Shown here: positions 1 to 7,597 of the stretch, one piece after another
How positions within the stretch are numbered: position 1 is the stretch's first letter
Layout of the letters: every line of letters starts with the position of its first letter
DNA from: Phascolarctobacterium sp.
GTDB taxonomy: Bacteria; Bacillota; Negativicutes; Acidaminococcales; Acidaminococcaceae
Length of the DNA: 33,417 nt
Direction of reading: 5' to 3'
NCBI GenBank assembly: GCA_030523325.1
Contig: JAUNIS010000024.1
Span: 1-33,417, forward strand
Notes under the pieces: generated by a model
Told to the model about the DNA's origin: nothing
Databases searched by the model: none
Seen by the model: the letters and a program-made list of their open reading frames with translations, nothing else
Translations under genes and position numbers: made by a program

Positions 1-148
1 CACGACCTTCTCGGCGTTCATCCTGCATTTGAGCACTTAAACTTACCCAATTCATATCGCATTCCTTCCCTTCTTTAATTTCTTTGAGTTTGGCGTCTAG
101 ACGTTCAATGAACGAATCTCCTTGCGTCTTTTCGCCATTAACAATCAG
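1..148 (-). CDS. C-terminal-side fragment of an unidentified ORF, possibly Rpn/PD-(D/E)XK transposase-like; runs off the window
   Basis: An open minus-strand frame starts directly after the stop of the ThrE_2 gene and continues through position 1. It reads NGEKTQGDSFIERLDAKLKE..., then a charged helix ending QMQDERREGR at the window edge. Highly charged tails with an RLDAxLKE helix and an ExREGR run are common at the C-termini of Rpn-family (recombination-promoting nuclease/putative transposase) proteins, so a truncated remnant is one reading. There is no room upstream for the nuclease domain, because the exporter gene occupies it, so the N-terminus is missing. An internal Met with no clear ribosome binding site is present. 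Family assignment is a weak inference from composition and pattern only; it could be an unrelated small protein. Confidence 0.3.
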   Translation of the reverse strand, partial: MIVNGEKTQGDSFIERLDAKLKEIKEGKECDMNWVSLSAQMQDERREGR

Positions 149-634
149 TTATTTTTGCCTCTTTAACAGTTCCGCAATACTCTTTTGTTCTTTACTGATT
201 TTGATCATGCGAAAGATACTTGTCACTAACATCATCCCCATGGCGATAGCACCTGCATCCGAGCAGGCTTGCATGAGAATGCTCATCCCATATTCGAAGT
301 GCCTGCTGAGAATCTTCGTCATGCCATTATACATACCAAGTCCTGGTACCAAGGGGATAACTCCGGGAATAACATAAACATTAACAGGCTGCTTCATCAA
401 GCGTGCAAATAATTCGCTCAAAACTGCTACTACAACCGTAGCCGTGAAATTAGCATAAACTGTGCTATGACCAAAACCCTTGGAAATATAAACGAAAACT
501 ACCCAGCCTATGGCTCCGATAATCCCGCTAGTAGGAATAGCCTTGAAAGGTACCTGGATAATAAAACCAAAACCACAGGTCGCGATGAAGGCGAATACAA
601 AAGCAGATACGTAATTTATCTCCACAGTGCCCAC
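149..634 (-). CDS. ThrE_2-type (YjjB-like) half of a threonine/serine exporter
   Basis: A 161-residue, very hydrophobic protein with about four to five membrane segments. It contains the family-like stretch VYVIPGVIPLVPGLGMYNGM (about residues 87-106), typical of the ThrE_2 (DUF3815, YjjB) half of split ThrE exporters. The protein ends in a basic cytoplasmic tail (KISKEQKSIAELLKRQK). Its start lies inside the last codons of the upstream YjjP-like gene (19-bp overlap), so the two halves should be translationally coupled and form one membrane complex. In characterised members the pair exports small amino acids or dicarboxylates (Thr/Ser, or succinate in YjjPB), so the substrate here is not settled. 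It is the last gene of this transcription unit before an unrelated fragment. Confidence 0.85.
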   Translation of the reverse strand: MGTVEINYVSAFVFAFIATCGFGFIIQVPFKAIPTSGIIGAIGWVVFVYISKGFGHSTVYANFTATVVVAVLSELFARLMKQPVNVYVIPGVIPLVPGLGMYNGMTKILSRHFEYGMSILMQACSDAGAIAMGMMLVTSIFRMIKISKEQKSIAELLKRQK

Positions 635-1416
635 CCCCAGTTATGCCAAGCAAGCAAGCTTGCAGCTAGTCCAATAGCCAAGGAAATTGCAAAAAGCAAG
701 GCTTCAGACGTACGACAATTACCGCTAATCAAATCACCAGCCATATAGTCACGCAAGCCGTTGGTAAAAGCAAGACCAGGTAAGAAGGGCATCAGCGCAC
801 CTACGATTACCTGCTCAAGAGTACATTCGCTATTAATAGCATGGCAAATTAAAGCGATGGCCCCGATAGAAAGACCTGCCACAGCATTCTCCCAGAACAC
901 GCTCATCCGATAACCGCTCAAGGATTTGATGAAATACATGGTCAGTCCACCCGTAATAAAGGCAGCAACGAAATCGTAAATGTCACCACCAAAGAGCACA
1001 GCAAAGCACCCACTACTTACCGCAGAGCCTAGACAAGTCATAGCCTGACTATAAGAAGGAGGCGTCTCCAAAAGACTATTTAAATATATGACAGTTTCGT
1101 CGTAATCCATAGTCCAGCTTTTAAGATTATAAGTAAAATCGTTGATGAGACTAATATTACTAAGATTTGTAGAGCGCCAACGAATTCTGCACACAACCGC
1201 AGGATTAACAGTGGACTCATCACCAAGAAGAATCACCGCAGGCGTAACGAAAACATTGATGTCCTTGCAATCATTTTCGTGACAAAAACGAGTAATGGTA
1301 TCTTCTACACGAGAAGTTTCTGCACCATTTTTTAACAACACCTTGCCAATGATCAAAGCCAAATTCCAAGTTTGTTCCCTTGTAAGTTTAATTTTCCCTA
1401 ACACTTTTGTAAGCAC
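616..1416 (-). CDS. ThrE-type (YjjP-like) half of a threonine/serine exporter
   Basis: A 266-residue protein. The soluble N-terminal ~110 residues carry the DUF1212/ThrE pattern (LLKNGAETSRVEDTITRFC near residues 28-46). They are followed by about five hydrophobic segments including GALMPFLPGLAFTNGLRD (about residues 207-224), the counterpart of the PG-rich loop in the partner gene. The predicted start is GTG; no good Shine-Dalgarno is directly upstream (an AGAGGA lies about 20 bases away), so the exact start is uncertain. It overlaps the downstream YjjB-like gene by 19 bp, and together they make a complete two-subunit exporter of small amino or dicarboxylic acids at the inner membrane. It is transcribed away from the toxin/immunity segment. 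Confidence 0.85.
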   Translation of the reverse strand: MLTKVLGKIKLTREQTWNLALIIGKVLLKNGAETSRVEDTITRFCHENDCKDINVFVTPAVILLGDESTVNPAVVCRIRWRSTNLSNISLINDFTYNLKSWTMDYDETVIYLNSLLETPPSYSQAMTCLGSAVSSGCFAVLFGGDIYDFVAAFITGGLTMYFIKSLSGYRMSVFWENAVAGLSIGAIALICHAINSECTLEQVIVGALMPFLPGLAFTNGLRDYMAGDLISGNCRTSEALLFAISLAIGLAASLLAWHNWGWALWR

Positions 1417-1671
1417 CTTAGCACGAAAATTTATCGTGTCCTCTATACTTTAAATCATTTCCCCTTATGATTTAGTAAAGGATTTATAAATAACAAAATT
1501 ATCTATTCGTATTCAGTGTGCGGCGATATTACGTAGCCGTCAACATACATTTACAATTATACACCTATGCGAATATTCAGTAAATATCTGCGTAATGGTT
1601 CCCCTTTTAAATATTTTTAGTCAAAATTAACTAAACTCCTCTGTTAACTTTCTTGCTCAAATTATCTCTCG

Positions 1672-1700
1672 TTGACATCTTTTGTGCAAAGAATTATAAT
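1672..1700 (+). promoter_or_regulatory. Perfect sigma70-type promoter (TTGACA-17 bp-TATAAT)
   Basis: TTGACA at 1672-1677 and TATAAT at 1695-1700 are separated by exactly 17 bp, both hexamers matching consensus. Transcription would start near 1707 and run rightward into an inverted-repeat array and a hairpin repeat, with no sizeable ORF until the toxin fragment at 1912. The rest of 1417-1671 is AT-rich and I see no gene in it. Confidence 0.75.
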
Positions 1701-1706
1701 TAACAC

Positions 1707-1877
1707 CACCAAAGCATGTTATAAAAATTCTCAAAATTATAACATGAAACGATTGATGTTATATTTTTAGCCGTTTTTATAACATGATTTGGAGGATTTT
1801 CTAAAAATTGAAAGAATCAAATTCAAAACGAGGTGAACAGAACCATGCTAGTTCTCGTCCACCTCGTTAATTTTTTA
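1707..1877 (+). ncRNA. Putative ~170-nt short transcript (leader or small RNA) ending at the first hairpin repeat
   Basis: The consensus promoter at 1672-1700 and the hairpin at 1827-1869 followed by TTTTTT (1871-1876) define a short rightward transcript. It contains the AT-rich inverted repeats and a possible 20-codon ORF (TTG start at 1808, stop at 1868-1870, preceded by GGAGGA) whose codons run through the hairpin. This may be a small RNA, the leader of a lost gene, or an attenuator for the toxin/immunity pair. Predicted from signals only. Confidence 0.25.
1715..1786 (+). promoter_or_regulatory. Array of four TGTTATA boxes in two inverted pairs (putative operator or leader)
   Basis: CATGTTATAA (1715-1724) is perfectly inverted as TTATAACATG (1737-1746). 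The same box recurs as ATGTTATA (1756-1763) and TTATAACATG (1777-1786). Box spacing is about 20-22 bp, roughly two helical turns, which suits a DNA-binding regulator. The array starts about 8 bp after the predicted transcription start of the consensus promoter. A Shine-Dalgarno-like GGAGGA follows at 1791-1796. No cognate regulator can be named. Confidence 0.5.
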
Positions 1878-1881
1878 GATG
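1819..1881. repeat. 63-bp direct repeat, copy 1, containing a hairpin
   Basis: Matches 2469-2531 at 62 of 63 positions. It contains an outer 9-bp stem AACGAGGTG/CACCTCGTT and an inner AGAAC/GTTCT stem, followed by TTAATTTTTT on the plus strand. It therefore looks like a rho-independent terminator that has been duplicated around the toxin/immunity segment. Confidence 0.9.
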
Positions 1882-1911
1882 CAGAAATCAGAAGAATTAT
1901 GACATTATGGT

Positions 1912-2130
1912 ATGGACGCCTCTATATCAATTTATGTTTATATTTTACTATTTACAAAAAGCCTTAATATCCAATATAATATCGTAAAAACTTATCCTGA
2001 TGGTGATGCCATGTGGGGTACATACAAAGGTATCAGAGTTGGTGTAATTAGAACACATGGGCAGATTGCTACTGTTTTTCCAGATAGCAAGTTTCAACCA
2101 AACCCCAATCGTAGGAGGAAAAGACCATGA
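1912..2130 (+). CDS. Orphan C-terminal tip of a polymorphic (contact/secreted) toxin
   Basis: A 72-residue ORF. The last ~48 residues (KTYPDGDAMWGTYKGIRVGV..., then IATVFPDSKFQP) look like the C-terminal end of a small RNase-type toxin domain of polymorphic toxins: a WGTYKG strand followed by a VFPD-type terminal strand. The first ~23 residues are hydrophobic and do not look related. There is no convincing ribosome binding site, and an in-frame stop lies just upstream at 1900. No delivery, pretoxin or signal sequence is present, so this is likely an orphan or truncated tip, probably inactive as it stands. Its final codons supply the AGGAGG of the next gene, and its stop overlaps that start (ATGA). 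Toxin assignment is inferred from pattern and from the neighbour, not from an alignment. Confidence 0.45.
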   Translation: MDASISIYVYILLFTKSLNIQYNIVKTYPDGDAMWGTYKGIRVGVIRTHGQIATVFPDSKFQPNPNRRRKRP

Positions 2131-2453
2131 TTGATTTTAAAATTTTTCATGAAGTTATAAGAGAAAGGATCGAGAACCCAAACGCATTTTATTATGCTGT
2201 TCCATGGTGGAAAAAAGAAATTGATGTTTTCTCTGAAAATCTTCAGGTTACTATTGCTTTTATTGAGACTGAATGTTCTGACGAAGAACTGTATTGGTTC
2301 GGCGAGGTATTGGAAGATATTGTCGAATTAACTCAGAGCAGAGAGTTATGGAAAGCATTTTCTAAAAGAGCTAACCTAGTAAAAAACGAGGAAATAAAGA
2401 AATCTGTTATGGAAGACTTGGTCAATTCCGAAGCTTATTTGACTAATAACTAA
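2127..2453 (+). CDS. Probable immunity protein for the upstream toxin tip
   Basis: A 108-residue, acidic, soluble protein with no signal peptide. A strong AGGAGG lies 8 bases before the ATG, inside the 3' end of the toxin fragment, and the start overlaps the toxin stop by ATGA, which couples the two. The C-terminal half (SDEELYWFGEVLEDIVELTQ, then ELWKAFSKRANLV) has the helical SDEE..W..EVxxxIxExTQS pattern I associate with immunity proteins next to polymorphic toxin tips. Its role would be to bind and neutralise the cognate toxin in the cytoplasm, protecting the cell from kin that deliver the full-length version. It is intact, unlike the toxin. Family-level assignment is moderate; specificity is unknown. 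Confidence 0.55.
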   Translation: MIDFKIFHEVIRERIENPNAFYYAVPWWKKEIDVFSENLQVTIAFIETECSDEELYWFGEVLEDIVELTQSRELWKAFSKRANLVKNEEIKKSVMEDLVNSEAYLTNN

Positions 2454-2468
2454 AATCTTTTGAACATT

Positions 2469-2531
2469 AAATTCAAAACGAGGTGAACAGAACCATGCTA
2501 GTTCTCGTCCACCTCGTTAATTATTTAGATG
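2469..2531. repeat. 63-bp direct repeat, copy 2; likely bidirectional terminator between immunity gene and argH
   Basis: Same hairpin as 1819-1881 with one mismatch (ATT for TTT in the plus-strand T-tract). It lies between the convergent immunity gene and argH. On the minus strand the stem is followed by TTTTGAATTT, so it probably terminates argGH transcription. Copies 1 and 2 are 650 bp apart in direct orientation. Confidence 0.85.
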
Positions 2532-2555
2532 TATAAATTATGCGCAGGCAAATTT

Positions 2556-3968
2556 TTAAATATTTGCTTGGAGCTCGGCGAGCTTTGCTGCTTGCTTAGC
2601 AAGAATATCTTCGCCCATAGCGAATTGCTTCTCGTTTTCGGAGAAAGCAGGACCGCCATAAGACTTGCGAGCTTCAACACAATTGTAGGGCTTAAGAGCC
2701 TCGTACAAATCTTCACCGATGAGCTCGGAGAATTGTTGATATTCTGCAACAGAAATTTCGCTTAAGAATTTATTATTTTGGATCGCATAGGCAACACATT
2801 TGCCACAAACCTCGTGAGCATTACGGAAGGGCAAGCCCTTACGAACGAGGTAATCGGCCAGGTCGGTTGCATTAGAAAAGTCCTTGGAAACGGCTTCAGC
2901 CATCTTATCAACGTTGACAGTCATGGTGAGAATCATATCACGATAAACTGCCAAGGTGAATTTAACGGTGTCGATAGCATCGAAGAAGCCTTCCTTATCC
3001 TCTTGCAAATCCTTGTTGTAGGTCAAAGGCAAGCCTTTAACGGTTGTAAGCATTGCCATCAGGTGACCATACACACGTCCAGTCTTACCGCGAACCAGCT
3101 CGGAAATATCCGGGTTTTTCTTTTGCGGCATCATGGAAGAACCAGTTGCAAAGCCATCGTCAAGCTCTACAAAGCCAAACTCTGTGGAGGACCACAGACA
3201 AATCTCTTCGGACATGCGACTCATATGCATCATCAAAACAGATGCAAAAGCAAGATAGTCGATAATATAGTCTCTGTCACTAACTGCGTCCATGGAGTTG
3301 GGATAAACCTTGGAGAAGTTTAATTGCTCTGCCACATAGAAACGGTCAATGGGAAAAGTTGTGCCAGCGATTGCACCTGCACCAAGAGGCATCATATCAG
3401 CGCCCTCCCATACACCAAGAAGACGTCGGAAATCGCGTTGCAGCATATTAAAATATGCCAGCATATGATGAGCAAATGTAATCGGTTGAGCTCTTTGAAG
3501 ATGCGTGTAACCTGGCATCAAAGTTTTAGAATGCTTTTTAGCTACAGCAAGCACTGCCTTTTCGAACTCGATTAAAAGTTCAGCAGTCTCCGCCAGCTCG
3601 CGTTTTAAATACATATGCATGTCGAGGCAGCATTGATCGTTACGACTACGACAAGTATGCAAGCGAGCACCCGGTGCACCAATACGTTCAGTCAAACGAG
3701 CTTCCACGTTCATATGAATATCTTCAAGAGCTACTTCAAATTGAAAATTACCTGCTTCAATATCTGCGAGGATGGATTCTAGTCCAGCTTTAATTGTCTC
3801 CCCATCTTCAGCCGGAATGATTCCTTGACGAGCCAGCATTTTTGCATGAGCAATGCTGCCACGAATATCTTCACGATATAAACGCTTATCAAAATCAATG
3901 GACGCATTGTATGCGTCCACCAATTCGTTAGTATTCTTACTAAAACGACCGCCCCAAAGCTTAGCCAT
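2556..3968 (-). CDS. argH: Argininosuccinate lyase
   Basis: Cleaves argininosuccinate to arginine and fumarate, the last step of arginine synthesis in the cytoplasm. The 470 residues match the usual family length. The fumarase/aspartase-superfamily signature SSMMPQKKNPD (flexible catalytic loop, around residues 276-286) is intact, as is the N-terminal LWGGRF typical of ArgH. The ATG overlaps the argG stop by one base (TAATG), indicating translational coupling in an argGH unit. The hairpin repeat 25 bp downstream is its likely terminator. Nothing is missing. Confidence 0.97.
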   Translation of the reverse strand: MAKLWGGRFSKNTNELVDAYNASIDFDKRLYREDIRGSIAHAKMLARQGIIPAEDGETIKAGLESILADIEAGNFQFEVALEDIHMNVEARLTERIGAPGARLHTCRSRNDQCCLDMHMYLKRELAETAELLIEFEKAVLAVAKKHSKTLMPGYTHLQRAQPITFAHHMLAYFNMLQRDFRRLLGVWEGADMMPLGAGAIAGTTFPIDRFYVAEQLNFSKVYPNSMDAVSDRDYIIDYLAFASVLMMHMSRMSEEICLWSSTEFGFVELDDGFATGSSMMPQKKNPDISELVRGKTGRVYGHLMAMLTTVKGLPLTYNKDLQEDKEGFFDAIDTVKFTLAVYRDMILTMTVNVDKMAEAVSKDFSNATDLADYLVRKGLPFRNAHEVCGKCVAYAIQNNKFLSEISVAEYQQFSELIGEDLYEALKPYNCVEARKSYGGPAFSENEKQFAMGEDILAKQAAKLAELQANI

Positions 3969-5188
3969 TATTTGAGGGAGCCTTTTTTCATCAGAGCACG
4001 AACAGTCAAAGGCAGGCCGAACAGGTTGATGAAACCAGTTGCATCAGCTTGGTTGTAAACTTCGTCTTCGCCGAAGGTTACATATTCTTGGCTGTACAGG
4101 GAGTACGGAGATTTAGCACCAGCACTTACGATGTTGCCTTTGTAAAGTTTCAGGCGAACTGTACCGGTAACGGTTTGTTGAGTTTCATTTACAAATGCAG
4201 TTAATGCTTCACGCAGGGGGCTGTACCACATGCCATCGTATACGAGTTCAGAGAAACGAATGGATGCCATTTGCTTGAAGCTTTGAGTTGCACGGTCTAA
4301 GCAAAGATTTTCCAGTTCGTTATGAGCATAGTAAATGATTGCACCGCCCGGGTTTTCATAAACGCCACGGGATTTCATACCAACGAGACGGTCTTCAACC
4401 ATATCGGTGATACCAACGCCATTGCGAATACCGATTTCGTTTAATTTTTCTACGAGAGCTGCCGGGGAAAGCTTTTCACCATTAACGGAAACAGGAATAC
4501 CTTTTACGAATTCCAGTTCAACATATTCTTTTTGGTCGGGAGCTTTTTCAGGCAGGTTGGTAACGATAAAGAGTTCGTCTTTAGGTGCATTCCAAGGATC
4601 TTCCAGGTCGGAGCCTTCATGAGACAGATGCCACATGTTGCGGTCCATAGAATAGTCATGGTCATGGGTTACGGGAACGGGAATGTTATGAGCTGCTGCA
4701 TAATCGATAGCTTCGTCACGAGAACGGATGGACCATTCACGCCAAGGAGCGATGATTGCCAGTTGAGGAGCAAGAGCTTTAACGGAAAGCTCGAAACGAA
4801 CTTGGTCGTTGCCTTTACCAGTTGCACCATGAGCTACTGCATCAGCGCCTTCTTTTTCAGCGATCTCGACTAATTTTTTAGCGATGAGCGGACGGGCGAA
4901 GGAAGTACCGAGGAGATATTTTCTTTCGTAAATTGCACCAGCTTGCATGGTCGGGAAAACATAATCGGAAATGAATTCTTCTTTCAAGTCCAGGATATAG
5001 CATTTAGATGCGCCGGATTTGAGAGCTTTATCATGAACAGGTGCGAGTTCGTCGCCTTGGCCTAAATCGGCAGTGCAGCAAATAACCTCACAGTTGTTGT
5101 AGTTTTCTTTTAACCAAGGAATGATGATAGAAGTATCCAGGCCACCAGAATAAGCCAGGACAACTTTTTTGATATCTTCTTTTTTCAT
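3968..5188 (-). CDS. argG: Argininosuccinate synthase
   Basis: Joins citrulline and aspartate with ATP to form argininosuccinate. The 406-residue protein has the N-type ATP pyrophosphatase P-loop [10 protein letters not shown] (about residues 13-22) and the ArgG-typical [14 protein letters not shown] segment (about 119-132). AGGAGG precedes the ATG at good spacing. It is first in a two-gene unit with argH, with its own extended -10 promoter upstream, and is separated from argF by a terminator, so argGH can be expressed independently of argCJBDF. Confidence 0.98.
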   Translation of the reverse strand: MKKEDIKKVVLAYSGGLDTSIIIPWLKENYNNCEVICCTADLGQGDELAPVHDKALKSGASKCYILDLKEEFISDYVFPTMQAGAIYERKYLLGTSFARPLIAKKLVEIAEKEGADAVAHGATGKGNDQVRFELSVKALAPQLAIIAPWREWSIRSRDEAIDYAAAHNIPVPVTHDHDYSMDRNMWHLSHEGSDLEDPWNAPKDELFIVTNLPEKAPDQKEYVELEFVKGIPVSVNGEKLSPAALVEKLNEIGIRNGVGITDMVEDRLVGMKSRGVYENPGGAIIYYAHNELENLCLDRATQSFKQMASIRFSELVYDGMWYSPLREALTAFVNETQQTVTGTVRLKLYKGNIVSAGAKSPYSLYSQEYVTFGEDEVYNQADATGFINLFGLPLTVRALMKKGSLK

Positions 5189-5250
5189 TTTAAGTCCTCC
5201 TAAAACATTTAATTTCCTAAGAAATTAATATAAAAATTTGATATGCTTGT

Positions 5251-5278
5251 ATTATAGCACTTTTCTAGACTTTGTCCA
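5251..5278 (-). promoter_or_regulatory. Extended -10 promoter of argGH
   Basis: On the minus strand TGGACA (5273-5278) lies 16 bp before TGC-TATAAT (-10 at 5251-5256, with the TGn extension). Transcription would start near 5244, leaving a ~55-nt leader before argG. Confidence 0.75.
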
Positions 5279-5325
5279 GCATTTTTTATATGTATACAAA
5301 ATTCTAGGCAAATTCTTTTTAAATC

Positions 5326-5366
5326 TTGCATAAAAATCTTCTTTATACAAATTATTCTGCATAAAA
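5326..5366. promoter_or_regulatory. Candidate ArgR-type half-sites upstream of argG
   Basis: TTGCATAAA (5326-5334) and CTGCATAAAA (5358-5366) repeat about 32 bp apart. The same TTGCATAAA core occurs in the better-formed site before argC. They lie 50-110 bp upstream of the argG promoter. Similarity to ArgR half-sites is by eye and weak. Confidence 0.3.
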
Positions 5367-5388
5367 CCAAAAGTTTTAAAAATAAATC

Positions 5389-5418
5389 AAGGCATAAAGC
5401 AAGACCGCTCTATGCCTT
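5389..5418 (-). terminator. Rho-independent terminator after argF
   Basis: AAGGCATAAAGC (5389-5400) pairs with GCTCTATGCCTT (5407-5418) in a 12-bp stem with one wobble and a 6-nt loop. On the minus strand it is followed by GATTTATTTTT. It ends the argCJBDF transcript before argG. Confidence 0.85.
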
Positions 5419-5433
5419 AAAATTTTTCGTTAA

Positions 5434-6375
5434 TTAAATATTAGCATCACTCATCAAAAGAACCATGATTGCTTTTTGTACGTGGAGTCTGTTTTCAGCT
5501 TGGTCGAAGACAAAGGATTGAGGTCCTTCAAGAACTTCTTCTGTAATTTCTTCTCCGCGATGAGCAGGCAGGCAATGGAGAACCATGCAGGTCGGACGAG
5601 CAACCTTCAAAAGCTCGGCATTGATTTGATAATCGTGCAAATCCTTCATGCGTTGTTCTCGTTCAGCTTCTTCACCCATGCTTGTCCAAACATCGGTGTA
5701 TAAAACGTCGGCCCCTTGAGCTGCTTTCATAATATCTTCTTCAACAGTAATGGTGCAGCCAGTAAGCTTTGCGTCCTCTTGAGCTTGGCGTAAAATTTCC
5801 GGGTCAGGATAATAACCCTTAGGAGAAGCACAAACCATGTTCATACCAACCTTTGCACAAGCAAACATGAGGGAATGAGCCATGTTATTGCCATCGCCTA
5901 CATAAACGAATTTGCGACCCTTCATAACCTTGAAATGTTCTTCGATGGTCAGGAGGTCGGTCAGTGCTTGACAGGGATGCAAAAGGTCGGTCAAACCATT
6001 AATAACGGGAATGCTTGCGTACTCAGCCAGCTCGATAACGGAATCATGGCTAAATGTACGAATCATGATGCCATCAACCATACGGCTTAAAACACGAGCA
6101 GTATCGCGAATAGGCTCCCCACGACCAAGCTGGGTTTGGGAATCGTTTAAGTAGAGCGCGTGACCGCCCAATTGATGGAAGCCTGTTTCGAAGGATACGC
6201 GGGTACGAGTGGATGCTTTGGAGAAAAGCATTGCCAAGGTTTTGCCCTTTAAATATTCATGGGGTTCCCCATTTTTTAATTTCTTTTTTAATTTTCTTGC
6301 CACATCAAGAATATGTGCGACCTCGCCTATACTCAGGTCATGAATGGAAAGTAAATCTTTATTTCTTAAGCTCAT
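5434..6375 (-). CDS. argF: Ornithine carbamoyltransferase
   Basis: Transfers the carbamoyl group of carbamoyl phosphate to ornithine, giving citrulline. The 313 residues have the carbamoyl-phosphate loop SKASTRTR (about residues 51-58), the ornithine-site HCLPAHRGEE (about 268-277) and HPCQALTDL (about 131-139), all intact. An AGGAG lies about 11 bases before the ATG. It follows argD by 17 bp and is the last gene before the terminator at 5389-5418. An anabolic role is implied by the company of argCJBD; no arginine deiminase genes are nearby. Confidence 0.97.
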   Translation of the reverse strand: MSLRNKDLLSIHDLSIGEVAHILDVARKLKKKLKNGEPHEYLKGKTLAMLFSKASTRTRVSFETGFHQLGGHALYLNDSQTQLGRGEPIRDTARVLSRMVDGIMIRTFSHDSVIELAEYASIPVINGLTDLLHPCQALTDLLTIEEHFKVMKGRKFVYVGDGNNMAHSLMFACAKVGMNMVCASPKGYYPDPEILRQAQEDAKLTGCTITVEEDIMKAAQGADVLYTDVWTSMGEEAEREQRMKDLHDYQINAELLKVARPTCMVLHCLPAHRGEEITEEVLEGPQSFVFDQAENRLHVQKAIMVLLMSDANI

Positions 6376-6392
6376 TATCTAAGCACTCCTCT

Positions 6393-7583
6393 TTAAAAAT
6401 CTGCCAAAGCTTTATCCAAAGCAGCGATAACCACGTCAATTTCCTCTTTAGTAATGATAAGAGGAGGAGCCAAACGAATTACCGTATTAGCTGTGCAATT
6501 AATCAGCACATGATTTGCTAGGCAATGTTCGACGATGGGCTTACCGGGTTTTGTTAATTGCATGCCGAGTAAAAGACCCTTACCGCGAACTTCTACAACC
6601 TTGTCAGGATATTTAGCTGCTAATTTTTTCAGCTCGTCCATGAAGTAGGCACCCTTTTGAGCAACCTTATCGACCATGTTTTCGCTCTTTAAAGTTGTCA
6701 GCGTTGCATAAACTGCTGCGCAAGCTAAAGGATTGCCACCAAACGTACCGCCGTGATCCCCAGGTGCGAAAACACGGGCATGTTTTTCGGGAACAGCAAA
6801 GCCTGCAACCGGGAAGCCAGAGCCAATGCCCTTAGCAAATGTAAGGACGTCGGGTTTAACTCCACTATGCATGTAAGCGAACCATTTACCAGTGCGTGCT
6901 ACACCAGTTTGTACTTCGTCAAAAATTAACAGAGCATCAAATTTATCGCAGAGCTCGCGAACCTTTTGCAAATATTCGTCGGTAGGAACATAAACACCGC
7001 CTTCACCTTGTACGGGTTCTAAGAGGACTGCGCAAACGTCTTCGTCCATAACCTTTTCTAAAGCATCGATATTGCCGTAATCTACCAGCACGTGACCAGG
7101 AGACAGCGGACCATAACCAACATGATAATAATCATGACCTGTTGCAGCTAGTGTGTCAAAGGTACGTCCGTGGAAGGATTCTTGTGCGGAAACAATTTTA
7201 AATTTCGTGGGAGATTTTTTTACGCCGTATTTACGAGCCAATTTCATAGCGCCTTCGTTACCTTCAGCACCGCAATTTGCAAAAAATACGCGGTCCATAC
7301 CAGAGCATTCACAAACCATGCGAGCTGCCTTGGCTTGAATCTCGGTATAATACAAATTGGAGCAGTGCATGATCTTGCCAACTTGATCACGCACAGCCTT
7401 CACAAGAATGGGATGATTGTAGCCAAGGGCATTTACTGCAATACCTGCGAAGCAATCAACATATTCGTTGCCTTCGTTATCATACACTTTGCTGCCTTGA
7501 CCGTGGTCGATAACCATTTGGTATCTACCGAAAACAGGCAGATAATATTTTTCAGTTTGTTCAATAACAGTTTTTTTATCCAT
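6393..7583 (-). CDS. argD: Acetylornithine aminotransferase
   Basis: PLP-dependent class-III aminotransferase making N-acetylornithine from N-acetylglutamate semialdehyde. It shows LIFDEVQTGVARTGK (PLP-ring Asp) followed by TFAKGIGSGFPV with the Schiff-base Lys, and the substrate/PLP segment GNPLACAAV. An upstream ATG at 7598 overlaps the argB stop, but the Shine-Dalgarno GAGGAAA lies just inside it, so I prefer the ATG at 7583 (396 residues, MDKKTVIEQ...). The gene is tightly coupled to argB and 17 bp from argF. Confidence 0.96.
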   Translation of the reverse strand: MDKKTVIEQTEKYYLPVFGRYQMVIDHGQGSKVYDNEGNEYVDCFAGIAVNALGYNHPILVKAVRDQVGKIMHCSNLYYTEIQAKAARMVCECSGMDRVFFANCGAEGNEGAMKLARKYGVKKSPTKFKIVSAQESFHGRTFDTLAATGHDYYHVGYGPLSPGHVLVDYGNIDALEKVMDEDVCAVLLEPVQGEGGVYVPTDEYLQKVRELCDKFDALLIFDEVQTGVARTGKWFAYMHSGVKPDVLTFAKGIGSGFPVAGFAVPEKHARVFAPGDHGGTFGGNPLACAAVYATLTTLKSENMVDKVAQKGAYFMDELKKLAAKYPDKVVEVRGKGLLLGMQLTKPGKPIVEHCLANHVLINCTANTVIRLAPPLIITKEEIDVVIAALDKALADF

Positions 7584-7597
7584 AATATTTCCTCGCA

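Noticed and set aside
1819..2531. Integron attC-like sites around the toxin/immunity cassette
   Set aside because: The repeats are imperfect palindromes, but the expected GTTRRRY core and its complement are not matched, and no integrase is present.
2778..3575. Long plus-strand ORFs inside argH, and similar ones opposite argG, argJ and the kinase
   Set aside because: They are antisense shadows of strongly recognised genes, without ribosome sites or recognisable domains.
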